Shown here piece after piece: positions 46,326 to 57,790 of a DNA stretch of 64,000 nucleotides (the first letter of the stretch is position 1; the number at the start of each line of letters is the position of its first letter). Source of the DNA: Megaleporinus macrocephalus (lineage: Eukaryota; Chordata; Actinopteri; Characiformes; Anostomidae). The stretch covers positions 39,369,723-39,433,722 of the forward strand of contig CM038717.1 of NCBI GenBank assembly GCA_021613375.1, read 5' to 3'. The notes beneath the pieces were generated by a model, which saw only the letters and a list, made by a program, of their open reading frames with translations, searched no databases and was not told where the DNA came from. Position numbers and translations under genes: made by a program.

Positions 46326-47306
46326 TTAACCTTTTCATGCATGGTGTTCACGTTTGTGGACAGTTAATACTAGTTCAATTTAAAGCATATGAAATGCATT
46401 TCACCCTCCAAACAACTAGATGGCAGAATCATAAGTTTCACTGCTCCAGTGTAACAAAATCCATTCTCCTGAATTCTATTGTAGTCTTGAATGCTGAGGC
46501 TTAGAATTTAGGATGACTGACGAAACTAAGAATTCAGAAAATGTCTCTGGTATATCTAGATTCGAAGTTTCTACTCAGGTCTTATCAGATAAAAAAAAAT
46601 TGTGTTGAACACACTCTAATAAACATGATTTGATATATTAAACTTCTTTTCCCTTATTTTAAATGTTTTTATGGCTCAAAAATAAGTGGACATCATGCAA
46701 CAAAGGCTATACATTTAAAAATGCACCATTTATATGATATAGTTATTTTATATGTTGTGTAGTGGTATAAAAGTAATACATTTATATAAATTTATAGTTA
46801 TGTGACATCTGTGTCCAATATCAAGTTTCCCTCTGTCCAGACTGTTTTGAGGGTTTTTACAGCGAGTACTGTAACCAACATGGATTTGCAGCAAAATTCC
46901 AGCCTGAACAGATTTATTAAAGTTTCTATTAATTGTGCTTTCAGCATGCTTTTAACAGAACCAGTTATTTTAAGTTATTTTATTTTTGAATAAATTTTAT
47001 GAAAAGAGGAGGAAACCTCATAAATGTTCTAATATTTTACAGTTTTATTTTTATAATATTTTGCAATTTTAAAAGTTCAAGAAAGATTTGAGGAAAAATA
47101 TAAGAAATTCTTGGAAACACTTTAGATGTTTTTTGATTCTGCTAATGCATGGTGTCCACATATGTGGACAGTTCAATAACTTTTTAATAAAACTGATTTT
47201 TATGTAAAATGAAATTCCTTAGGATTATTTATGCAGATCTGAGCAAGAAAAAGCATTTCAAAAAATCTGAATACAATTTTTAATAATTTATGCGTAAAAG
47301 GGTTAA
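46326..47306. mobile_element. piggyBac-type non-autonomous element
   Basis: Both ends show the piggyBac signature: TTAA at 46326-46329 followed by CCTTTTCATGCATGGTG, and at the other end the reverse complement CCCTTTTACGCAT ending at TTAA 47303-47306. A subterminal motif, GCATGGTGT(C/T)CAC...TGTGGACAGTT, occurs near both ends in the same orientation (about 46340 and 47147). The interior is AT-rich with no transposase frame; the longest frames (62 and 63 codons) are unrecognisable. Length about 980 bp. TTAA target preference and CCY TTT termini are established for this superfamily; membership is inferred from the ends. Confidence 0.75.
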
Positions 47307-48220
47307 CGTTACTAGCCCAACCTCACATCCTTCAGGCTGTAAACATTGACAAGTCGCTCTGTGTTTCTGCATCCATTAAATAATGATCTGCAAAGCTATG
47401 TTCCCTCAAACCTGCTACAATCAAGGCCAAATATATGTTCATCTCTATTACAAGCTTTCTGTATTTATAAAATTTCTGTATTTGATCTAGAACACATGAG
47501 GATATGGCCATTTGTATCACTAACATACTACTAGAGTCCCACAGGGGTGCTAGAAGAAATGAGCATGAATGTAGGGCAAATTGGATCATTTAGGACCCGA
47601 AATTGAAGTCTTAGCTTTGACATCATGCGTCCCAACTACTCGAAATAAAGATTGCGGCATTGAGAGAGCAAGAGAGGCAGGAGAGAGAAAATCAAAGAAG
47701 AATGAAACCTTGAGAGACGTGTGGTAAAAGAAAGAGATTGTAAGACTGTAAGACATGACGGGCTCCATCCGGACACTGTGGAGCTTTGGATTGGACAGGT
47801 TCTTCTTGTTCTACTTACTCAGCCACCTCCATGGGGCTAAAACCAAACAAACCACAGGACACACAGCAGCACAGCAGTAAGAACACTTCACATCTCAGCA
47901 CCATATGCAGCCGGGGCTGGTTTAGAAAGGCAGGTGGATGTGACTGGACAGAACCGGACAAACAGTAGCCAGAGAGCTCCTACACGCTCATGCTGATGTG
48001 CTCAAAACAACAATCTACTGCAGGATGTGAGTCGCAGTGACACTGGAGTTTGAAAGCAGAGTAAAATCACTGCAAGCCTCAACACTGAGTGACAATGAAG
48101 TTCATTATTTACTTACAGCGTGTGTCGCTAATAACTGTGTAAGTACACCATTGAACAAACCACTGAACTCAGGTGTTCCAATCACTTCCATGAAGTCCTG
48201 CAGATGCTTCTACACACATT
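47307..48220. other. Single-copy DNA, no gene recognised
   Basis: Short frames of 60-85 codons on both strands; none recognisable. Confidence 0.4.
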
Positions 48221-48224
48221 AGTA

Positions 48225-49075
48225 AAGAGTGTGTCTCTCAGGAGCTCAGTGAACTCCAGCGTGGTACCGTGATAGGACGCCACCTGTGAAGTCCAGTGGT
48301 GAAGTTTCCTCACTACTAAATATTCCACAGTGGACTGTCAGTGGTGTTAGAACAAAGTGGAAGTGATTGAGAACGACAGCAACTCAGACACCAAGTGGTA
48401 GAACACGTACAATGACAGAGCAGGTCAGCGGATGCTGAGGAGCATAGTGCACAGAGCTCACCAACTTTCTACAGAGTCCATCACTACAGACCTCCAAACT
48501 TCATGTGGCCTTCAGATCAGCTCAAGAACAGAGCGTAGAGAGCTTCATGGAATGGGTCTCCATGGCCGAGCAGCTGCATCCAAGCCAATGAGATTATGGT
48601 GAATAGTTGTTTTTCAGGAGGTGGGCTCGGACCCTCAGTTCCACTAAAATGAACTCTCAATGTTTCAGAAGAGACTCTGGACAATTACATGCTCCCAACT
48701 TTGTGGGGACAGTTTGGGGACGGCCCCTTCCTGTTCCAACATGGCTGCCCACCAGTGCACGCAGCAGCTCCATAAAGACATGAAGGAGGAGTTTGGTGTG
48801 GAAGAACTTGACTGTCCTACACAGAGTCCTGACCTCAACCTGATAGAACACCTTTGGGATGAATAAGAGTGGAGACTGAGAGCCAGACCTTCTCATCCAA
48901 AATCAGTGTCTAACCTCACAGATGAGCTTCTGGAGGAACAATCAAACATTCCCATAAACACTCTCCTAAACCGTGTGGAGAGCCTTCGCAGAGGAGCTGA
49001 AGCAGTTACAGCTGCAGAGGTTGGGCCGACATTATATGTTCTATTGCTGCAGAATTGCATAGCATACTATTACTA
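48225..49075 (+). pseudogene. Tc1-like transposase relic with internal deletion (plus)
   Basis: The N-terminal part (48250-48590) matches the minus copy at 40.0-40.4 kb: HTH region, then ESFMEWVSMAEQLHPSQ corresponding to the RELHGMG...AAASKP stretch. Sequence then jumps to the CFSGGGLGP block (about 48610-48640), so most of the first half of the catalytic domain is missing. The C-terminal part 48660-48866 is open and ends SPDLNLIEHLWDE, the third catalytic-residue block. The remaining tail to about 49040 (GTGGAGAGCCTTCGCAGAGG) follows the usual family order. Several frameshifts and stops make it inactive. Confidence 0.9.
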
Positions 49076-49764
49076 ATGGTTTGTCATGATGGGGATATAC
49101 TACAACCACAGAGAAGGTCTTCTTAAGCTTCTAATAATCTGCTGTTACTACAGTTTTGGCAGTTCAGTTTCTACAGGGAACTGAGTTTAGGTCTATGTAT
49201 AGTCCACTGCTGGTAATAAGTGGTGCTGTCCATTTCCAGTGCTGCTGAAACACTGAACCTTCACTTCTGGCCTTCTAACAAAAATAAAATCCATGGAGCC
49301 CAACTTCACGTCACTCATCAGAAGGTAAACAAGTTCAGTTCACCAGATGACCTCGGCAGTTATTAGCCGTTATTTGATTCTGTCGGCAATTGATCATTGC
49401 TAAAAATGTAAATGAAACACCAGAGGGAGGAGGTAATGATGGGAAATACGATATTTTGCTAGATTGAGTTCTGCTGCATGAGTCAGTCTCATTAGGAGCA
49501 GCCGAAGGCCAGAGAGAGTCATCAGCGTCACCGAGCTGTGACACACCAACACAAACAAGCAGAGCCTGCCTAGGCACTTCTCAACATCCATCATCAGCAG
49601 TCAGCACTGCTCCGCACTGGATCACTGTATTACTTCGCTAGAGCCGCTCAGTCACACTTGAATAATATGACAAGCTGATTATGCAACAATTTTAAATATA
49701 GACTGAGCAGGACATAAAAGTGAGAGTTATCATGAAAGCATCGCAATTCACAAATTACCTGTGG
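49076..49764. other. Single-copy spacer
   Basis: Short frames only; nothing recognised. Confidence 0.4.
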
Positions 49765-50480
49765 ACACCACTGGACACTGGAATGATGTAAAGCTCCACC
49801 ACTGGACACTGGAATGATGTAAAGCTCCACCACTGGACACTGGAATGATGTAAAGCTCCACCACTGGACACTGGAATGATGTAAAGCTCCACCACTGGAC
49901 ACTGGAATGATGTAAAGCTCCACCACTGGACACTGGAATGATGTAAAGCTCCACCACTGGACACTGGAATGATGTAAAGCTCCACCACTGGACACTGGAG
50001 TGGTGTAAAGCTCCACCACTGGACACTGGAATGATGTAAAGCTCCACCACTGGACACTGGAATGATGTAAAGCTCCACCTCTGGACACTGGAATGATGTA
50101 AAGCTCCACCTCTGGACTCTGGAATGATGTAAAGCTCCACCACTGGACTCTGGAATGGTGAAAAGCTAAAACACTGGACTCTTGACTGTAGTAATCCCTA
50201 CCACTCCACTCTATAGTTGTATAAAGCACCGCTACTAGACTCTGGAGCAGTATAAAGCTCTACCACTGGACTCTAGATTGGAGTAAAATTCCACCACTGA
50301 ACTTTGGAGTGTTATAAAGGTCCACCACTGGACCTTGGAGTGTTATAAAGGTCCACCAATGGACTTTGGAGTGTTATAAAGGTCCACCACTGGACTTTGA
50401 AGTGGTGTAAAGCTCCACCACTGGACTCTGGATCAGTGGAACCATGTTCTCTGGAGTCTGAGCTCCACCACTGGACTCTG
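49765..50480. repeat. 31-bp minisatellite derived from Tc1 transposase DNA, array 1
   Basis: About 12 near-perfect units (CCACCACTGGACACTGGAAT, GATGTAAAGCT), then about 10 diverged ones. At its right edge the last unit continues into CTGGATCAGTGGAACCATGT, TCTCTGGAGTCTG, the sequence that follows this motif inside Tc1-type transposases (the 'TGGACTCTGGAGCAGTGGAA' region just before the catalytic aspartate block). Long minus-strand frames are artefacts. Confidence 0.9.
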
Positions 50481-50805
50481 GAGTGGTGTAAATCTCCACT
50501 ACTGGATGCTGGAGCACCCAAAGACATTGTACACAATGATATACTTCCAACCTTGTTGGAGCAGTTTGGGAAAGAACCTCCAGCATGACTGTATATGTCC
50601 TTGTACACAAAGCCAACTCCATAAAGACCTGGTCTGAGGAGTTTGGTGTGGAGAAACACACAGAGAAACACAGCCCTGACCACATCCCCCTGAACTCTGA
50701 GCTGTGAGCCAGACCTTCCTGTCCCCTCCTAAATGCTCTTTTAACTGAACACTCCAAGGTCTTGAGCCTTCTCAGAAGAGTGGAGGCTGTTACAGCTGCA
50801 AACGA
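50425..50805 (+). pseudogene. Tc1-like transposase 3' fragment
   Basis: Continues from the 31-bp array. CCAACCTTGTTGGAGCAGTT corresponds to CCAACTTTGTGGGGACAGTT in the 48.2-kb copy, and GAGGAGTTTGGTGTGGAGAA corresponds to its GAGGAGTTTGGTGTGGAAGA. The end (AGTGGAGGCTGTTACAGCTG) matches the family's C-terminus. Heavily decayed. Confidence 0.75.
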
Positions 50806-50932
50806 TGTCAACACCACATTGATACCCATGATTTTGGAATGGGCTGTACGAAAAGCTCATGTAGGTGGAGTGAGGGGGAGGTGTCAACACACTATTGGCC
50901 AAATAGTGCATATATTAAAATTAGCATATCGT

Positions 50933-51575
50933 CACCATCTAAAGAAAAACAAGCGTCTACAAATTGCTGACTTTACAGGAGTGAAGAAAAACTGTCTACT
51001 TTCAATGAAAGTCAATGGAACCAGATTTTCTTCCAAGCTATTTTGGAGCATTTCTATTGGTCCATCCATCATGAAGTCTGTATATGATGTAAACGGCAGC
51101 TGTTGTGCTCATACGGATGAATATGGAAACACATTACTGGTACTTGGCTACATAAGATTGTCCGTGTCATAAACATTTCATGAAAGATGTCCTGAGTTTT
51201 CAGACAGATTGTGCGTTGACAGCTTCTGTCACATGCTGATGTACATTTGACATATGACATCATCTGTTATGACAGGGTATTTGTATTTGTCATAAACTGT
51301 GCAAAACATAGCAACCACTAGCCAAAGCTGTTTGTGCTAAAGTGTTGCTTTTTGAATATATGAATGTATGTCTATTTTTGTAGATTCTTCTTTTTCTACA
51401 TGTTTGGAACCCAGCAGCTGCTGGTAACATCATCTGAAAGTTTCATGAAGAACAGATCAAAAGAAATGCTTCAAAATAGCTTGGAAAGAAATTCGGTTCC
51501 ATTGACTTACACTGAAAGTGCAGACAGTTTTTGGTCTCTCCTGTAAAGTTGCTGTTTTGGAGATGTTTTTTTTTC
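50933..51575. mobile_element. Foldback (inverted-arm) element
   Basis: The left arm (about 50933-51110) and right arm (about 51400-51575) are long imperfect inverted repeats. Left CAATGGAACCAGATTTTCTT pairs with right AAGAAATTCGGTTCCATTG; left GAGCATTTCTATTGG pairs with right AAAAGAAATGCTTC; left TTTACAGGAG pairs with right CTCCTGTAAAG. Left edge is CACCATCTAAAG. The spacer (about 290 bp) has no transposase frame. Single arms of the same family occur at 15.2, 21.2, 31.2 and 59.1 kb, indicating a mobile or dispersed family. Confidence 0.7.
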
Positions 51576-52237
51576 CTATATGAAAAGTAGTTTTTACTTC
51601 TTCTCCAGTAACGTTTCAATCACAGAACACCATCCACGACTACACTCTGCTGATTCCTGATGCACGCTTTCGCTAATAAGCCCTGCGAACTTCCAGCAGT
51701 GTTCAAGCAGCTGATAAAATAACTGCAGGTTTTCTTCTATTTAGGCATATGGGCTGAAAACACAGCAGGTGTTCGACAGAAATGGGCCTGTGTGAAAAAT
51801 TGCTCTGAATCTTTATAAAGAGGGAGAAAAATAGCCCTTAATGCCGGCGCTGCTTATTATCCTACAAAGAACGTGTTTCCTTTTCCCTCAAACGACAAAA
51901 TACTCTAGTGTTTTAGGGTAAAAGCGTGAATGACGAGGAAGGAGTTAATAGGAAGTTCGCCCCGTTGATCTTACATGCTGAGCTCAGCCGTGGGTATGTT
52001 TTCTCTGCTGTATCTGATAACAAGATCAACATGAATCATATCAGCTCTCTGTGTGATGAGAATCAGGAATAAGTGTGAAAGTCCTGTTTCAAGCAAGATG
52101 CTGACGAATCCACCAACGATGATAAGCAAATGACAAGTTATGTCCACTGCTCTTTATAGACTCATAACTCAAGGATGTAGGTTTGGTGACAACATTGGTA
52201 GATACACAACAACCCACCCCTTGCCCCCTCACTTTCA
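51576..52237. other. Single-copy spacer
   Basis: Nothing recognised. Confidence 0.4.
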
Positions 52238-52560
52238 CTCCACCACTGGACTCTGGAGTGGTGTAAAACTCCACCACTGGACTCTGGAGTGGTGTAAAGT
52301 CCCACCACTGGACTCTGGAGTGGTGTAAAGTCCCACCACTGGACTCTGGAGTGGTGTAAAACTCCACCACTGGACTCTGGAGTGGTGTAAAGTCCCACCA
52401 CTGGACTCTGGAGTGGTGTAAAGTCCCACCACTGGACTCTGGAGTGGTGTAAAGTCCCACCACTGGACTCTGGAGTGGTGTAAAGTCCCACCACTGGACT
52501 CTGGAGTGGTGTAAAGCTTAACCACTGGGCTCTGGGGTGGTGTAAAGTTCCACCACTCAC
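52238..52560. repeat. 31-bp minisatellite derived from Tc1 transposase DNA, array 2
   Basis: About 10 units of CCACCACTGGACTCTGGAGT, GGTGTAAAGTC, the same family as array 1 at 49.8 kb but more homogeneous and with its own diagnostic bases (ACTCTGGAGTGG against ACACTGGAATGA). Confidence 0.93.
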
Positions 52561-52690
52561 CTCTGGATCAGTGGGACCATGTTCTTTAGAGTCTGGGTTT
52601 GGACTATGAATTTTAAACAACTATATGCTTCCAACATTGTAGCAGCAGATCAGGGAAAAATCTCCAGCATGACTGTATATGAGTTCATAA
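52560..52690 (+). pseudogene. Tc1-like transposase fragment
   Basis: Array 2 runs into CTGGATCAGTGGGACCATGT, TCTTTAGAGTCTGGGTTTGG, then jumps to CTATATGCTTCCAACATTGT and TCCAGCATGACTGTATATGA, which match the fragment at 50.54-50.60 kb. Confidence 0.75.
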
Positions 52691-53440
52691 CAGTTGGAAT
52701 TCTAGCTGGAAAACTCAAGCAATTGTCAGTATGAATTGTGTATATAACTTATATACACAGCATACGGTGAGCAGGTTATTGAATCAATGATAGCAATGAT
52801 AGTGATTTGTAAAGCTAATTGATTGTGAACAGAGAGATGCTCCACCCACTGTACGTCACTGATATGAAGGTTTCTCAAAAGATTCCATGCCAGCATGGTC
52901 TATATTGTCACTGTAGATGTTTTCCATGAGAACTGGCTCTACTGATGCAACTTCCAAACCAAAACATGCTCTCTCAAATGCCTACAGCTTTGAAGAGGAA
53001 ACATCAGAACCTTCAGCAGCAAATCTTGATTTATCTTAATGAAGTACTGAGCAGTCAAAGCAGGTATTAGATGAGAACTGATAATAATACTGGGTTGTTT
53101 AGGAGAAGCTTGGAAAGAGTTAAATAAACACACTGACGTATGGAAAACACTACTTACTCTATTAATACTGATTAATATTTAATACAGTATTTATTGAATA
53201 AATAAAAACTTCCTCTCTGAAATAAATAGCTCGTCTCTAAGAGCCTAAAACATTTGCACAGCGCTGTTTATCTGCATGTTTGGCCTAAAACTAAATTGAA
53301 GTTTAAATTAACAGATATGGAGACAAAACAAATTGGTTGTGTTCAAATGGATTATGGCTGCTGCTTTTGGTAAACAAACTAAAATTATCCAATTAAAAAC
53401 CAATAAAATGGAGAACATGCACCTTACCGTGACCATAACC
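52691..53440. other. Single-copy spacer
   Basis: AT-leaning, no recognised feature. Confidence 0.4.
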
Positions 53441-53990
53441 CACCAGAGAAAGCATACATACAGAAACCAAACCCTGGAACGCTAAACTTTCTGACAGGCG
53501 GCGAACGTTTAAGGTGTTATTAATGTAAAGCCGGCACTTTTGATACATTGATATGCAGATGTGCTGCGGCGGCAGTAATTAGCGCCGGGTTTGCGCTTTT
53601 GCTGCGCCGTGATAATGTCGCATTACCGAAACACTGTTATTAGCAGTGGGGACTTTGCGCCGCGGGTTTGTTCCCAGGCGCCGTGGCTGGTATATAAAGA
53701 GAGGGATTCAGGATCCATTCACACTGCAGGTCCATTTTCTGCTTCATCATTTATATTTTATTTTTTATTTTTTATTTTTTTTACATTTTCTCTGCCTGCC
53801 GCTTGAAATCTGGATGCAGCGTGTGCCCTAGCTTTACTGTTGTAAGTGGACATTGAGTCTATAACTAGCGCAATTCATTGGAGCTGCTGTGCAGGGCACT
53901 TAGGAGTCCATTAAAAAGCACTCACCGCCCCGTTGAATGGCCACCAATGTGTTTTATAATGATTACAATAACAGCGGCGCAGCACAAGGC
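53441..53990. promoter_or_regulatory. Candidate conserved block with TATATAAAG
   Basis: Single-copy, mixed CpG and homeodomain-like sequence (GGCGGCAGTAATTAGCGCCG, GATACATTGATATGCAG). TATATAAAG lies at about 53691-53699, preceded by GC-rich sequence (CAGGCGCCGTGGC), so a promoter is conceivable. Frames of 61-71 codons here are unrecognised. Confidence 0.3.
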
Positions 53991-54055
53991 TATGCACGGC
54001 CTGAAATAAATCCTCAGCAAATAAAGGAGAGTGAATCGATGTGTGGTCACAGGAG

Positions 54056-54087
<32 letters not shown>

Positions 54088-54788
54088 TCCTGGTGCTATG
54101 AGGCTAATGTAGCTAACATGCAATAGAACATCATGTACACCAATTAGCTTGATGCTAACCGTATGCCTAAATCATCAATCAATCAAAAACCATGGACATC
54201 CCTGGATTTCAGGAGAGAGAGGTTAGTCATAGAGTCCAATCTCACAATACGGTCAAGTCCAATACTGCTTTGACAACTATAAGCACACAATAAGAGAAGT
54301 GAGATCAGGACAGGTATAGCACCCCACCTTCACACCAGGTTTTTAAACACAGCGTTACTCAGTAAACGGGACAGAATCTTAATTATGCTGCATTTTAGCC
54401 ACTCTTGGAATTCGCCATTGCCTCAAGCCTTCGGTTCTGTATTAGCACCCACCATGTTAATAGCTAGCATGAGGACAGGGAGGTCTTTGGTAGTCTGGGA
54501 AAGGTTTTATCAGACTCCGTGTGGAAAATGCAACAATCAGCAGTGATTGGTTTTCAACATAACTGCCCTTCAAGCTTATCTTAGAGTATCAGAGGCTACA
54601 CTACCCTCAACAGTGTTCAACACTACATGCTAACATAAAACACAGATGGAATATGTGAGGGTTTATGAATGTCATTAATTACAACAATTCAATGATACAG
54701 ATTGAAATATTGAATAAAGCATATAGGTATCAAAATTAGTTGAAACTAAATTTACATCAAGTTGAACTTTACTCATGTTCTTAATAAG
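53991..54788. other. Single-copy DNA with a short (GA)n tract
   Basis: (GA)n at about 54058-54086; nothing else recognised. Confidence 0.4.
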
Positions 54789-54793
54789 CATAT
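54789..54793. repeat. Target-site duplication CATAT, left
   Basis: Identical to 55631-55635, immediately outside the LTR termini. Confidence 0.8.
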
Positions 54794-55630
54794 TGTAAGC
54801 ACGGCCCCTAAACGCCCACAAGGTGCACTCACACTGACACCCCCTCACACCTGAGCCCAGTTGAACACACACACCTGTAGCTCCTCAGCTGAGGTATTTA
54901 GTCCCCTGAATGCAGTGCGAGACATTGTCTCTCTGTCTCTCTAACCGAGATACTGTTTGGTTCAGCACTTACCCGTCCGTGGTCTCTGGACCGTCGCTAA
55001 AGGGTCTCTCCACAGGTCCAACCTGTCTTGGCTTCTCCACAGCGGGGTCCTGTCCCACTCCCTGGAGCCAAAGAGGATCTACAGTCCCTCTGACCTGCCC
55101 GGCACTCACCTCCACCCGGCTGAGCGTTCCCATAGGCGTCCCCGTGAAGCGAGGTTGGTGAACCACTGGACTTCCGAACTCGTTCCCCACAGCGAGTTCG
55201 TTCCCTGGCTCAGGCTGGTCCTCTATTGACTGTTTTTAGTTAGCCTTATCTCTGGAATACCACCCTCACTGAGGGTCTTCTCTGTTTGAGGCTGCCACCG
55301 GACTAGCGTCGAGACCACGGCGAGGAGATATTAACCACTGTGTGAACTGTCTCTCCTGGGCTGGTTTCTCTCTCCCTTCTCTCCAGGATGCGAGGTGCTG
55401 CTCCGGTTCCCTCCTCCACCACATTGTTCCAGTGCGGTGTTCCAGTCAAGCAGCGAACCGACATCAGCGGCCCTGTGCACCATCCAGCCTGCCCAAAGGG
55501 ATCCCCTCTCAGCCTGCTGCAGGCCCTCCGGACTCCTCGCGCTAGCGAGCCGTTGGACTATTTCTATTGTCTGAGTAAATAAAGCTTGCACATGGATTCG
55601 ATTATCACCTCTTGAGTCTGAATCCTTACA
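54794..55630 (+). mobile_element. Solo LTR, 837 bp
   Basis: Starts TGTAAG and ends CTTACA, a perfect 6-bp inverted terminal pair with canonical TG...CA, and is flanked by a 5-bp direct duplication CATAT. A polyadenylation signal AATAAA lies at 55578-55583, about 47 bases before the end, which fits an R-U5 boundary in plus orientation. A weak TATA-like GTATTTAG sits near 54894. No internal gag-pol or second LTR follows, so it is a recombination product. The 5-bp duplication and terminal bases fit Gypsy-type elements, but the family is not proven. Frames inside it are not genes. Confidence 0.88.
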
Positions 55631-55635
55631 CATAT
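55631..55635. repeat. Target-site duplication CATAT, right
   Basis: Matches 54789-54793. Confidence 0.8.
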
Positions 55636-55838
55636 AAGTTTAAAACGCCAATAAGCTACACTTATGTTCAAATACCAATAGTTACCGAAAATAATGAAAG
55701 AAAAACAATTATATTATCTTTATAACATATATTTACATTACACAGTAAATCAAATTTGACAGGTTAATAATAAAAACAGGTCTATCACAGCCCCCCTCCC
55801 CCCCAATACAACACCCCCGAGTATTTGCAATCATGTAG

Positions 55839-56999
55839 CTTCACAGAAGAGCCATAAGCCAACATCATTCCTTTGGAGTACCAGGTTCCATTACACTACG
55901 CTGTGCCTGCCAGCAGTATCGATGCTTCGTTTGCAAGTTTGCTCTGCATTGCTTCTTGTTCGTCAGTGCTCAACAAACCCAGAGGGACTTCAGACACATG
56001 TGAGACAGAAGGGGCTGGTTTCAGGCAATCAGATTCATTCAAATGATGAGCCATCAAGAGCTGCTGCTTCACAGCAAGAGACGGAGAAGACTGGGGCTTT
56101 GAACGAACTAGGATGTTGGGCAACTTGTTTAAAGAAACTGTGCACCAAAGCACGTTGGCAGAGCTACCACTAAAGGTCCGAAGGCTTCTATCAAGTGTCC
56201 TCTGGGAAAAACAACATCCCAGCCTGTGCTCAGATATTTTTGGGTCAATAAGAAAAGTTGGGAATCTTAGGGGCTCAGATTTCATGTTCCCTGATGCTTC
56301 TTTGAGTAAAACCAGGAGGCAACAATTTTGGGCTGTTAGTTTTGTCTGGCCACTTGAAAGGGTACTTGATTGAGACGCCGTCTTCAGTATGAATGTATTC
56401 ACACACACGACTAGTACAAGAGGAACGATTCCTTCAGGAACACCATGCAGTGCATTTGGTGGACAGGCAGACCGGACGTGAAAATTGTTCAGATTTGCCG
56501 TCAAAGCACAGCGTCTTTTTACAACTACAACAAAAAGCAAGACTTCAATCTTCTAGCGGTGTTTGAATGCGGACAGCGTGTTCTTCTTTTATCTTTGAAA
56601 AGCACCGGTATGTGCTCAACTGTAATCATAAACACAAGCCAAGACAAAACCTGCATACGTACTGGCCAGAAACAATCTCCACAAGGCCAACCGACTGAAT
56701 CCTTAACCCCAGACTTTATTGTACCTTTGACCTTCTTCCAATCCCTGAAATGAAGATTCCTTCCTTCTTTAAAGTTCTGATGTTTTTCAACAGTTGCTCT
56801 AGAATTGATGCATAACCAAATCAATTAACCTTCTTCGTTGTGGAGTCGACTCCGACCACAGCTGCTCTGGCCACTCGTCTTTCATAAAGGAACCCCTGGC
56901 AACATGAATCTTTGTGCTGCTGGGCATGGTGGCAACAGCAGAGTCTTTCCTCTGGCCACTTTACTCTTCTTCTGCAGCCCATCATGCAAAATGATGGAA
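55839..56999. repeat. Tandem segmental duplication, copy A, unknown content
   Basis: Copy A (1161 bp) aligns with copy B beginning at 57000, from the shared CTTCACAGAAGAGC start through TTTGGAGTACCAGGTTCCAT and CAGCCTGTGCTCAGATATTT to GGCAACATGAATCTTTGTGC near the end. On the minus strand a 214-codon frame (55896-56540) opens MLFVVVVKRR and ends LLAGTA. It has no domain I recognise and the frame is interrupted further upstream. It could be a decayed element or pseudogene. Confidence 0.75.
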
Positions 57000-57790
57000 C
57001 TTCACAGAAGAGCAATAAGCAATAAGCCAACATCATTCCTTTGGAGTACCAGGTTCCATTACACTACGCTGTGCCTGCCAGCAGTATCGATGCTTCGTTT
57101 GCAAGTTTGCTCTGCATTGCTTCTTGTTCGTCAGTGCTCAACAAACCCAGAGGGACTTCAGACACATGTGAGACAGAAGGGGCTGGTTTCAGGCAATCAG
57201 ATTCATTCAAATGATGAGCCATCAAGAGCTGCTGCTTTACAGCAAGAGACTATGAAGACTGGGGCTTTGAACGAACTAGGATGTTGGGCAACTCTTTTAA
57301 AGAAACTGTGCACCAAAGCATGTTGGCAGAGCTACCACTAAAGGTCCAAAGGCTTCTATCAAGTGTCCTCTGGGAAAAACAACATCCCAGCCTGTGCTCA
57401 GATATTTTTGGGGCAAGTTGGCAGAGTGACAGTTCCACAATGTCTTTCAGGCCAATAAGAAAAACTCTCCACACGGCCAACTGACTGCATCCCTAACCAC
57501 AGACTGATTGACTGTTGACCTTCCAATCCCTAAAATGAAGATTCCTTCCTTCTTCAAAGTTCTGATGTCCTTCGACAGTTGCTCTAGAATTGATGCATAA
57601 TCAAATCATTTAACATCACCACGGCTGCTCTGGCCACTCGTCTTTCGTAAAGGAACTCCTGGCAACATGAATCTTTGTGCTACTGGGCATGGTGGTAACA
57701 GCAGTGGTCCTATCTGGCTGATCTACTCTTCCTCTGCAGCCCATCATGCTGCCCACCAGGCATTCCCCTGACCACTCTATGCTTCCTCTG
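57000..57790. repeat. Tandem segmental duplication, copy B, internally deleted
   Basis: Aligned to copy A at an offset of about 1161-1163 bp up to about 57413. The offset then drops to about 791 bp, so roughly 370 bp present in A (56245-56670) are missing here, with a short unique patch in place (57414-57455). The homology resumes with TCTCCACACGGCCAACTGAC. Confidence 0.75.

Noticed and set aside
54910..55582. Overlapping 60-100-codon frames on both strands
   Set aside because: They lie wholly inside a solo LTR, which normally codes for nothing.
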